Origin: Parelaphostrongylus tenuis
Lineage: Eukaryota; Nematoda; Chromadorea; Rhabditida; Metastrongylidae
Assembly: GCA_019055375.1 (NCBI GenBank)
Contig: JAHQIW010000274.1
Span: 1-64,000 of the forward strand
Reading direction: 5' to 3'
Length of the DNA stretch: 64,000 nt
Positions 44,594 to 54,059 of the stretch are shown piece after piece. The stretch's first letter is position 1; each line of letters opens with the position of its first letter. The position numbers and the translations under genes were made by a program. The notes beneath the pieces are model-generated. The model worked only from the letters and a program-made list of their open reading frames with translations, did not search any database and had not been told where the DNA came from.

Positions 44594-44759
44594 ACAAGTC
44601 GACACTTAGTCGTAGAAAATAAGAGGAAACGCTCCAAAACGGTCAATTATCACCAAGCAAACACAGTAGCAACTGCCCAACTAATCGTTGTTTTCGCTAT
44701 TTTGTTATGCGGTCTAAACGTAACCATTAAACATTACCGCAATTATGTATAAGTACCCG

Positions 44760-45920
44760 CTACTGTTAAAATCTCTTACCAGTTAAGAAAAATTCAAAGC
44801 GATAGACAGTAAATCACAATGAACTTTGTTAAAATACTATTTTGCTCAACCAGCAATCAAATCCAGCTGTTTCCTGTAAGAAATCATTGCGAAATTTAAG
44901 ATTTTCAATTCCTAACCCAGGTGCGATATGCCACCACGCCGGGCCGCATAATTGTTCCCAGTACTAAGATAATGAATCATATATGACTCATATAGTTCTT
45001 GTATTGATATCGCAATACTCTGTCTTACTTCTTCCCAGCCTATGCACACTATGCGCATTTTTAAAATAGTTAGTTTTAAGACTTTTGTAAAAATGTTTGA
45101 CATATCTTTTGTGTTTTCCTAATTTTTGAACACTTCGTTAACATTTCCATCCTTCGTGTTTGGTGAGATAAAAACCAACCAACACAGTGAAGCTAGACCT
45201 TGATTATCCTTGCGAAAAAAATATCTTGCATGTTTAGTGAATTCAGTGCTTGCGTTTGTATGCAAAAAATCAATATCTTTTTAGAAATTATTCACAACAA
45301 TTAATTAGGCTTCGGTTACACTGCGGGGTAATAAGGACACTCCACCTTCCTCTGCTCTTTATGAGTTTGATTATGATGGGCTCATAAAATCAAGAAACAA
45401 AGATACCTGATAAAATCTTCTGCTTTACCAGAAAGTCCTGAATGCCTGAATTCCTGGATACCTCAATGGCCCGTCTTCATTGATAAGAGCTTCAGCACTA
45501 TTTATTTCATATTCGGTTCTCTTATGCGCATTTACCGTCCATGGTAGCACACTGTAGCGAATAAGTGGCTTGCTTTCAATAACTTTTGTATGCTCAAGCG
45601 TGCTACAGTAGATCAAGTTTTATTTCCCTACAACTGTCGTAACTTCTTATTGGTAATGGATGCTGTCAAAACTTGTTTGGGGATTTGATACTAGTTCGCT
45701 ATTAGTTTTGAGTCCATCGCCAAGTATTGTGTGTCAAAAACAAAAGAATTCAATTTGAAGAAAAACGCTTCTGGTATCTTTGTGAGGAATATGTTGCGCT
45801 ATCTGCACTGGCGACTAATGATGGGACCACATACTCTCCTCATATGCTCAGAAGAGAAAGAAGTGGAGACCAAAACTATGAGCAGCTAGTTAATAGATTC
45901 GAAACTTCGTCGAACTAGTA
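44760..45920. other. No supported gene
   Basis: The minus frame at 45425-45616 and the plus frame at 45727-45918 have no recognised domain. The latter may be the degraded start of the RTE copy that follows, since its position fits the RTE connector region. This is inference. Confidence 0.3.
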
Positions 45921-45929
45921 TTAGCTCAC

Positions 45930-47560
45930 TAGACCTTGAGATCGCATCTCCATTATTGCCAAGGAGTTGCTCAAAAAGAGAAATGCACCGAAGCCTAATC
46001 CTTCTACAAAGCACCTAGCTGGGCTGATCATAGATGTATCAGCTGTAAAGGTATTCGCAGGACGATTTACATTGCTATAGGCAGAAAAAAATCAAAAGCA
46101 ACTTAAAAAGATGTAGCCTAAAGAGATGGCGTCGGAATCTCTACAATATACGTTCCGCTCTCTGCGCTGATAAATGAACATGGGATTGTTCTTACATCCC
46201 ACTATGAGATGGAACTGATTGCTGAAAAGTTTCATACCAAACTTTTCCGCTACTTATTCCCGTCTCAAACCCCGAAATCCCACTGTAGAGAAATCGCTGG
46301 AAATTCTTGCCCAAGAAGTTGAAATGCGATAGAATGTTTGAAAAGAGGCAGAGCTGCAAGACGCGGTGAGATCACCTCAGACCTTTTCAGAGCTGGAGGT
46401 CACAATATACATGTACTTCTCGTGGCACATGAAACTTCAAAAAGCAGCAGTCCGATACAGCATGCCGGCAGCTGTCATCCTACTTAGGAATGGTCACACA
46501 GAGGATCTTTGTAGTTATCGTCCAATATGCTTGTTGAGAGTACCCTACAAGTCATTCGCCAAAAATTCTTTCTGCTCATATCGGAGACCTCAAATGAGGA
46601 TCAGCCAATTAAGCAAACAGGATTTTGATAGGGATTCTGTCACGTCAATTACATTCAAACTGCTTCAGGAGTCATCAAGTCTGTCGAAAACTTCGTTTAC
46701 CTGTTGTGCCAACCTTTATCAACTATGAAGAGACGTTATAGAGACTTAATCTGAGAAATCGAAGCCGCAGTACAAAAGTACATCTCTTTCATAGACCCTT
46801 CGTCATACCCATAAGAAAAGTTTTTGACAATGCGATATCGTACTGACAAAGTTGACTGCCGCGCTACGGTGGATTATGAAGCCCATTGATTAAGACGAAA
46901 AAAGCATACTTTTTGACGAAAATTTCCCGTCGAACCTCGTTTGGCAGATGCCATCGTAATCCTTTCGAAAATACCAATGAAGCAGAGCTATGTTAAATGA
47001 AATTAGCGAAGCAGAAAAAAAAAAAGACTGAATGTCGCATTAACATGATGAAGGCACAGTTCATGAAGAATCCACGGTGTGAAGGTGAACAGATAGAACT
47101 GGATTACGGAGACCACCTCGTGTGTGTATCTAGAATGTCGGATGAATACGGACAACAACATAAAGGAATATTAAGAAGGAAAAATAAAGCAACATGCACC
47201 GTATTCCGGGCTCTTAATGATACCACCGCCAAGAAAACGGACCCAAACTTCATCCTGCCTTTTCAGATTATCAGCCCTGCCGGCTTTCTCTTATGCAGCA
47301 GAGACTTTGGCTGATACTAAAACCAGATCAAAAACACTGCACACAACACATAGGGCACTTAATCAATGTCTTTTGACTTTTATTCCACACTCAAAGCGTC
47401 TAGTAGGTTTGCGCCGCTCACATTTTTGGAAACTAATCCATAATCGGGACCCACAAAATAGCATCAAAAATAATCACAAAAAAAACATAATCGGGACCTT
47501 CAAGAAAGGCGAGATTAAGACCTTTTAAGCGACTATTTTGAGATCTTGCTCAAAAATTCA
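45930..47560 (+). pseudogene. RTE-clade retrotransposon relic, second lineage
   Basis: Plus-strand pieces in order: AKELLKKRNAPKPN (about 45960); a FSATYSRLKPRNPTVEKSLE pre-RT region (about 46235-46310); SDLFRAGGHNIHVLL (about 46380-46425); RNGHTEDLCSYRPICLLRVP (about 46480-46545), matching the RT segment with NYRPISLLSVPYKLFTK; INMMKAQFMKNPRCEGEQIE (about 47041-47095); PAGFLLCSRDF or SYAAETLADTKT (about 47280-47315); and TTHRALNQCLL (about 47345). Spelling differs consistently from the copies at 10.9 and 31.2 kb, so this is a separate RTE subfamily. Stops and shifts throughout; the FADD box is not recognisable. Confidence 0.75.
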
Positions 47561-47599
47561 ATTTAATCCGATAGAAAGTTTTGAGCCTTTAGTGAGATG

Positions 47600-48110
47600 T
47601 GTATTGGCACTTCAAGTGTGAGACGTACGTTTCGGTTTTTAGCAAGCCTCACTGGTGACACATGCCATTCGGCTACTCCCCCTATCATAGGGGATCGGCA
47701 CCGAACTGCACTCTGCGTCAGCCGAAAGGTCACCAAGCGTGATGTTCTTTCAGAGTGACTGATTGCCGATTGTATTTGTACGGCTTACGGTTGCCATAAC
47801 GACCTCATGAAAGGTTTGAAACAATCTATCAGACTATATCGATTTTTTGAGCGAGGTCAGAATATCGATTGAAAAGTATTGTTATCTATACCGGCAAAAT
47901 AGCCATAAGCCGTGCAAATACAATCGACAATCAATCACTATGAAAAAACATCACGTTGGGTGATCTTCTACCTCACGCAGAGCATAAGTTATTCGGCATT
48001 GATTCCCTATTATAGTGGGCGAGTAGCCGAATGGCATGTGCTACTAATGATTCGCTAGAAAGCCGAAACGTACGTCTAGAACTGATAGTGTTATAATATA
48101 TTTCATAAAA
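47600..48110. repeat. Hammerhead element family FB2, palindromic copy
   Basis: The left arm (TACGTTTCGGTTTTTAGCAA, then CACATGCCATTCGGCTACTC) is the reverse complement of the right arm (GAGTAGCCGAATGGCATGTG, then TAGAAAGCCGAAACGTACG). The centre holds AAGCCGTGCAAATACAATCG and its mirrored counterpart near 47765-47790. A hammerhead relic sits in each arm (47615-47664 minus, 48038-48082 plus), both facing outward. Confidence 0.8.
48038..48082 (+). ncRNA. Hammerhead ribozyme motif (FB2)
   Basis: Stem I GTGCTA pairs with TAGAAC at five of six positions. The core reads CTAATGA (one change from CTGANGA). Stem II keeps a short GCT/AGC helix. GAAA follows, then the perfect palindromic stem III ACGTACGT and the cleavage base C. 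The core change probably inactivates it. Confidence 0.6.
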
Positions 48111-48182
48111 AGGTTCAAACATTCTATAAGACTAGATTGAAAGCCGAGGTCGTCGAAACTAACGACTCCATGCAATTTTCAT

Positions 48183-48437
48183 TTAGAGGAAAGGAGAAAT
48201 GGTATTGTTTCCTCTAATGATATGAAGGAGGAGAATGGGTGGAGCACGAGTGGTTTTGCCGAAAGTCACGAGTAGAGTGTTGGTTTGACCCGTCAAGGTT
48301 GAACAAGCCTCTAAATCTTTCGCGGTAGAGAAACTGGTATCAGACATGTTCGGGAAAACTTCACACTCAGTGCAATCCAAGCCGCAAGCTTTCAGTTCAA
48401 CTGTCTCAGAACTCCAGAAAGGATCGAGTTCACTCAT
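48183..48437 (-). CDS. Uncertain open frame, 84 codons
   Basis: ATG-started minus-strand frame with an acidic, Cys/Thr-rich start (ELDPFWSSETVELKACGLDC) and a hydrophobic end. No domain, splice site or repeat explains it, and it is next to an FB2 element. It may be a fragment of a transposon ORF or chance. Confidence 0.2.
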   Translation of the reverse strand: MSELDPFWSSETVELKACGLDCTECEVFPNMSDTSFSTAKDLEACSTLTGQTNTLLVTFGKTTRAPPILLLHIIRGNNTISPFL

Positions 48438-48439
48438 TT

Positions 48440-49765
48440 AAGAAGCGTACGAAATCCTACCACCTGAACACCGAGCACACTCATTAAAAGACTTATGCTG
48501 CGATGAATGCAAGGGAACGAATCTAATGTAAAAAATTTCGGATTCTATACAGATTTCAAAGATGGGTCCCGTAAAAAATCCGTTATCCGCACCCTGCTTC
48601 AGCCACTTCGGCAAGAACTGCATTTTCCGCTTTTTTTAGTCTAAAAGTCAGTCTATAATCCAAATATTGGAAATTTTAATGCTGGACTCGGTTTTTGAGT
48701 AAAACTTTTGATGCGCCGCCGGAGTGCATACCTCGTACCGGCATGTGGAAGGGTTTACTCAACATACTCATCAGCTACCGCCCTTTTGTAAAATAACAGT
48801 TATTTGATAGCATAAAAGTAGGCGATTCTAAAGTCAAATATGCAGAAATTTCGTGCTGTCGTTCTGTGGGTTTAGACTCTTCAATTTCAATTTAAATCGC
48901 TGAATAAATCCCCTAATAAGCCTAAGCCTATACACGAAAAATCTATGAATGTGTAGAGGAATTTTTAGAGCAACAGAGCCGCACATTTTATCTAGAGTTT
49001 TTGCAAAGCGGGCAAAGAGCTCTAACTCTACTAGTGAAAATCGGACGCCACATACTGATCGTGCTGCGCGATGAATTAGCCGCGCGATCACTACTACACC
49101 CACCTAACCGACAGCTCACAGACACTCAGCCCACAAGAATTGCGCGCCAAGTGCAAAAGCCAATCTTATTTTGGCTGCTCTAGAGAAATAAAATGTCTTT
49201 TTTGAAAACAAAGTTTTACTATTGAACTCCTTGAGGTTTATGCTATCGCTGAATCTGGAGAAAAAGCTTTGTCAGACGAAAAGCTAAGTGTGAAACATAA
49301 TTCTATTTTTGCTGTTGCAGCACACAAAGAGTCTTTTTCTAAACCGATAAAATTTTGGGAATTCTCTAGATTTATGCTACCAAATGATTGTGAGAACTCA
49401 AAAAAAGAGAAATTGCGCTTTTCTCAAGGGACTGGAAGAGGATGCGAATTTGTCTGAGTAGAGTTAGTGATCGTATTTTTAATAGGCTTTTCCTTCAGTG
49501 CTCTTAGAAATTTCGTAATTATGAAAATCTTGAGCGCTGTTGGCATTATGACGAACTAAAGCAGATTTGGTAAGCTTTTGAGCTATTCTAAGACCGATTT
49601 GATAGGAAGTTAGGATTGACATAACATGGTGTTATGAGCTGGATAAAGGATGAATTTTATCTGAATCATGCATATCCATTAGCTGTCAGTTAATTGGTTT
49701 GAAACCGATATGTACCCACCGGACCAAACCCGTTTGAAGTTGGTCGCTAGCTCCAGTAATCAGAA
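48440..49765. other. No supported gene
   Basis: The frames at 48834-49103 (minus, basic) and 49206-49457 (plus) show no recognised motif and no good splice context. Confidence 0.3.
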
Positions 49766-49769
49766 CTCA

Positions 49770-49840
49770 ACGGCATGGTGGTAGCACGTACCCTCGGTAT
49801 GGATGATATGCACTGCGGGTTCGACTCCTGTGTGGGGCCA
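49770..49840 (+). repeat. tRNA-like relic
   Basis: A box GGCATGGTGGTAGCACG and B box GCGGGTTCGACTCCTG with tRNA spacing. The arms pair poorly. Likely the head of another tRNA-derived SINE, because a B box this clean without a cloverleaf is typical of such heads. Confidence 0.5.
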
Positions 49841-49979
49841 AGGGTTTTGTGTATTAATCACCACAATACTGTTGTGTAATTTTAGAGCATCGTACTGCGA
49901 CATAGCAATAAAAGAAAGAATTCTCTGGATCATACTAACGGCATCAAACTCGCACCAACCGCCATATCAGACCACCATT

Positions 49980-50165
49980 ATGGACGACAGTCGTAGGAAG
50001 AAAAGAATGGAAAATGTTGTGGAGTCCGCACAGTTTGTGGACACGGACCTTTCAAGTATCCAACTAGTTATATCAAAAATTACGCTGGTAATTGGCAGCG
50101 ATCACTGTATAAAGCTGAGTGCGTCAAATTTCAAGTATGAAAGTGATAGCAATGAGGAATGTAAG
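49980..50165 (+). CDS. Candidate first coding exon, unknown protein
   Basis: ATG at 49980 follows a CATATCAG/ACC acceptor-like site, which could be a trans-splice site. It opens 62 codons: MDDSRRKKRMENVVESAQFV, DTDLSSIQLVISKITL, then SDSNEECK, ending exactly at a TGTAAG/GTTTTT donor in phase 0. Acidic and basic clusters suggest a soluble intracellular protein. No family is recognised, and the next exon may lie beyond the SINE at 50.3 kb. Confidence 0.4.
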
Positions 50166-50234
50166 GTTTTTTTTCCTCTTTGATGCTATTCTAAGGTTTA
50201 ACATTTCAAAAAACAGATTATGGATATCTTGCCA

Positions 50235-50495
50235 GCATATCACTGCATGTGACAGAATGGCATCATGGCTCACCAAGGCATCCATGCCTACGGAGTCGGT
50301 AAATTGGTACCAGATGGGTCTCAGACTTCCTTGGGAGGCTAAGCAGCACTGAATCGGTACAGCGAGAGGCCACCGCGAATTATCACAAAGGCTAGATATG
50401 CATTCGATGACCTCAAACGAAGTAAAAATTGAGGCTAATGCATGGAGAATACCTCAGAAAGTGATCAACGTCGAGAGCTCTATCTTTTGTCCTTT
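50235..50495 (+). mobile_element. SINE family 1, head-damaged copy
   Basis: The body is well preserved (CATGGCTCACCAAGG, AGTCGGTAAATTGGTACCAG, CTAAGCAGCACTGAATCGG, AGGCCACCGCGAATTAT, ATGCATTCGATGACCTCAAA, GTGATCAACGTCGAGAGC), but the tRNA-like head is degraded or truncated. Confidence 0.8.
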
Positions 50496-50499
50496 ACAT

Positions 50500-50980
50500 C
50501 CCTCCTAAATTAAAACTACATCAGAGAATCGTCAAGTTGAAGTTGACTAAGCTCATGATCAACCATGATATTATGTCAAACCAAAAATCATTCCCTTATA
50601 TCTGACAAGAGACAGAGGCGATTTTGAAATATCAGAGAAATGTGCATTAATTTTGTATTATAATTTCGTACTGTTAGTTTGATAAGTATACGTATTAAAC
50701 TTTTGAAAAAGTGCTAAAGTTCAAAACATATAAGAACCTCCAAAAAGTACTCTGCTCCGTAATAGACGAGTTCAAATATTTGCAAGCCATTGCTAATAGA
50801 AATTTAGTTATTACCTTATTTCATATGTGAGTGGTAAAAATTGCGAAAATCTTGAACATCTAGGTAGTATTAAGGTAGAGGGAACAAGGTGATTTGGTGA
50901 CGGTGAAAAAACGTAAATGACTTTGATCCATAACGAGTGATATATAAAATTGTTCTAAATAGAAGTATAAAGATACCTAT
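50500..50980. other. No gene seen
   Basis: AT-rich unrecognised sequence. Confidence 0.4.
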
Positions 50981-50984
50981 CTCG

Positions 50985-51715
50985 AGTGCTTGTTTAGACC
51001 ACGCTCAATTTCAATAGATCCTTTCAATCATTATTTGAGTTAACATGTTCATGTGGGTGATGGATAAAGGCTCTTGTACAGCCCGAACAAGTATTTCGTC
51101 CTTAAGATCTATCAGCGGGCAGAACGTCGTTCTGTCGATCTTTTTCATAGCCAGTTCTCTCGGGAGCGTCACCTCCTTATACATAGTTTCGACCCGACCG
51201 TCGCTTTACACTCTATGTCAGGTGAACACATCACCTAACACGAGTGTTGTGCACTCCGATTGCTCATAGCTGGTTACTTTTGTCATAATTATCCTTTATC
51301 TCCGAATGTGCTTGTTTAGACACGCTCAATTTCAATATCTCCTTTCATCTTATTTGAAGCAACATGTAATGTGGTCTGGTAAGGGGCTCTTGTACAGCCG
51401 AGACAGGTCGTGTTTCGTCCTTACAGACTCATCAGCCCAGCAATGAGCAATCGAAGGCACAACACTCGGTTGTTAGGTGAAGTTCACTGACATAGAGTGT
51501 TAAAGCGAAACGTCGTCGATAACTATATATAAGGAGTGTGACGCTCCCGAGCGAAACTCGGCTATGAAAAGATTGACAGACGAGGGTTCGCCGGCTGAAT
51601 GAGGCTGTAGGACGTAAACACGTGTCTCTTGGTGTACAGAGCCTTAAAGACCACATGACAATGTGGCTCAAAGAAATGAGGTGAAAGAGTAAAAGGATAA
51701 AGAACACTTGAGCCA
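50985..51715. repeat. Hammerhead element family FB1, two tandem units plus inverted unit
   Basis: Two direct units, starting at the CTTGTTTAGACCACGCTCAA and CTTGTTTAGACACGCTCAA blocks about 315 bases apart, each carry a minus-strand hammerhead (51078-51125 and 51395-51440). The second runs directly into an inverted unit ending in a plus-strand hammerhead relic (51591-51636, core split by an inserted A). Tandem units with one ribozyme each are the retrozyme-like architecture. Frames at 51045-51269, 51432-51716 and 51562-51771 are shadows. Confidence 0.8.
51395..51440 (-). ncRNA. Hammerhead ribozyme motif (FB1, with closed stem III loop)
   Basis: Minus strand: intact CTGATGA, stem II GTC/GAC (loop TGTAAG), GAAA. 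Stem III here is ACA/TGT closed by a CGACC loop in place of the usual loop-free palindrome, then the cleavage base C. Stem I is poor because the inverted unit starts right beside it. It could in principle fold as a monomer. Confidence 0.6.
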
Positions 51716-51719
51716 AAAA

Positions 51720-52010
51720 CTGATGGAAAGTGCAGGGTCACAGCAAAGAATTCGAGTAGTAGTATTAACATCGCGAGATTACTAATGTCTTCGACTCAGA
51801 AAAAATGCGCAGCATGGTCATCACAAAAAAATCAAAAATTGGGCTCTTTCTTTTGGATTTATTGAACCGTTCATTAAACAGCCATTGTTCAGCGGCCCTA
51901 AAAGTTGGAATTATAGGTAGATTCTTTCAGAGGAAAAAGATGACAGTAATGATGATAGATAAAAAGACAGTGTTGGTACCAATCTGCTGACTCTTAGAGT
52001 ATGAGGCTTG
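51720..52010. other. No gene seen
   Basis: The frame at 51805-51990 has no recognised content. Confidence 0.3.
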
Positions 52011-52014
52011 ATTG

Positions 52015-52095
52015 AGGCAGGATGAGGAGTTGAGCTACAATACCTATGTTTGAATTCAACTGCCTATCCACTGAGCTATCTGCTTTTACTGTAGC
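52015..52095 (-). repeat. tRNA-like relic
   Basis: The minus strand has AGCAGATAGCTCAGTGGATA (a very good A box) and, about 30 bases later, GTAGCTCAACTCC (a B-box variant). The acceptor ends do not pair, so this is a pseudogene or SINE head. Confidence 0.5.
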
Positions 52096-52099
52096 CCTC

Positions 52100-53740
52100 T
52101 TAGCTAGATTATCATCAGAAGACCTTCACGGCGCAATGTTCAGTCATTTTAGGAACGTTCATGGTCGAAATTTACCACAGTCATATTAAAATTCATCATT
52201 TGAAGCTCACCTGACAATTAAATAGGGATTTCTCAAAAGAATGTAAGAAATGGATTCGTTGAGCACTTGAAAAATTCTTCAGCCGCATTGCATCTAAGAC
52301 TGAACCACCTTGAACTTGTTTTGTTGTTTAGAAATCGTCATCCATAGAGGCAATGATCGGATTCGTGAACGTATTCAGCTGCAACATGAAAATCTTTCGT
52401 CTTCGCTCGTCACCCACATGCTGGATGATGGAAAACAGTTCTTTGTTCGTTTTGGAACCTCTTACTAGTTATCAGCGGCATATGTCAGATCCTATCAGAT
52501 TGCAATGAAGTTATATGATTTATGAGTAGTGTTAATCCTTGGTAGCAACTATGGAAAAAATTGCTATGTGGAGTGTGCTGAAAAATAAATACCTTACGAA
52601 GGGCTGGAATTCACTTGAGTTCGGCTTGAAGAATTAAATATCTTATAAACTCTCCTGATTCAATGTAGCACGAGGTAGATATTTTCTGTTCTTGAGTACA
52701 ATGTTTGAAGTTTTAACGATTTCGATTCTCCAAAGGTCATTTCCATGTGCCATATCACCTAATTCGAAGATGTAAGAGGTAACTTTGATGAATCCAGTAC
52801 TAGGATTTGAGGCAGCATTGTCTTAGTTATAGGTCTCAACCTTCCTTTTAACATGCTTCCTGATCTGGTCAATTAAGGAGTTGTACGACCGGTTTCCATT
52901 GATATGTAAATGCGTGTTAGTCTCATAGTTAGGTTTCCATAGAATTGAAAAATAATATTTGAATAAGAGACTGCGGTGTACCATTACACCTCAAGACTCT
53001 AAGGAAAGCGAAAATGCTGTAATGTCAGTCGAAGCGTTCGAGAAAAACAAGTTCTATCGTCGCTTTGGTTTGAACAAGTATTGTCATGGAAATTGCCTAC
53101 TTATTTACTTTTACTGCTGACTTTTGACGACACATAAATGTACAAATCGCAACATTTCTTTGATCTGATGCGTTTCCACGTAACCGTCATATATGGAAGT
53201 TCTGATTTTGCCTCCACATTCTATTACTGTCAAAAAACTGGCTCTTCTATACACGCTAGTGAATGTTGGTGGAATTCATTTTTTTCGAAAGCTTCAAGAT
53301 AACTTTCTTATGGCGTTCTCAGATCTCACTGGGCTATTGTCGCCCTTTGTAAATTGAAAAAAGCTCCGTTGATATCTATGATAACAAATTGTCGACTTCA
53401 GAGCGATAGAGCCCTAATTGGCTTGCTATGATTTCAATCAAAATAATCTTGTACGTATCAAATTGTATCACTATGAGTGCTCTATTCATGCTTTATCTCA
53501 CTTCTGCTGCACCAACTTTGAAAACAAGCATTTCATTGGTGTATGGAGTTAATTCCTCACGGCTTTTTTTTTTCAGGTGGTGATTTGATGAAATCTTTTA
53601 TGCAATTTTCGCACACTCAAGCAAATAAAAGAGTATAGCTTATTGTAATCGGAAATTTTATGAGAATAGTGGTTGTAAAAAAAATAATAGAAATACATTT
53701 GCATAAATGTAAATGAGATCTAATAGATGTAATGATTAAT
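52100..53740. other. No gene seen
   Basis: No long frame or recognised repeat on either strand. Confidence 0.4.
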
Positions 53741-53804
53741 GATGACCGAAGCTTCATATATCATTTCCATCTTGTTCATTGTCGTTCTCCTCTCCTTTAG
53801 AATC

Positions 53805-54058
53805 ATGTGAATATAAGATCCACCACAACTAGATGGAAAAAACGTTATAGGTACTGTATCGCGCTCTTAATGTCGAATGTTCGTCATACCATGAAACCTG
53901 CTCTACGTAGTAGAAATGGAAGAGCTTCCCAAAAGACTTCTCTGTATGTTTTATTTTCAAAAGTTCGATATATGGAAAAACGGATTGACACTGGACTTTT
54001 TGCGGGGCGCCGTTTCGCCAGAGGCAATATAAACGGCAAGTTTTATAAAAAAGGATAA
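53805..54058 (+). CDS. Possible terminal exon, basic protein
   Basis: After a strong pyrimidine-rich acceptor (CTCCTCTCCTTTAG) an 84-codon frame is open to a stop. It is very rich in Arg and Lys (RSTTTRWKKRYRYC, then RYMEKRIDTGLFAGRRFARG, ending NINGKFYKKG). A hydrophobic ATG frame (MTEASYIISILFIVVLLSF) lies just before it in another frame. No family recognised. Confidence 0.3.
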
Positions 54059-54059
54059 A

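Noticed and set aside
44690..44750. Fourth copy of the small transmembrane exon
   Set aside because: It is hydrophobic like exons A, B and C but lies on the other strand and lacks an acceptor or donor with the matching phase.
49206..49457. Plus-strand frame with a possible DNA echo of the 25.16 kb exon end
   Set aside because: The shared string is only TGTGAAACATA plus a T-rich stretch; too short to claim homology.
41298..52095. Functional tRNA genes
   Set aside because: Although A and B boxes are present at several sites, none of the candidates forms a paired acceptor stem with a complete cloverleaf by eye.
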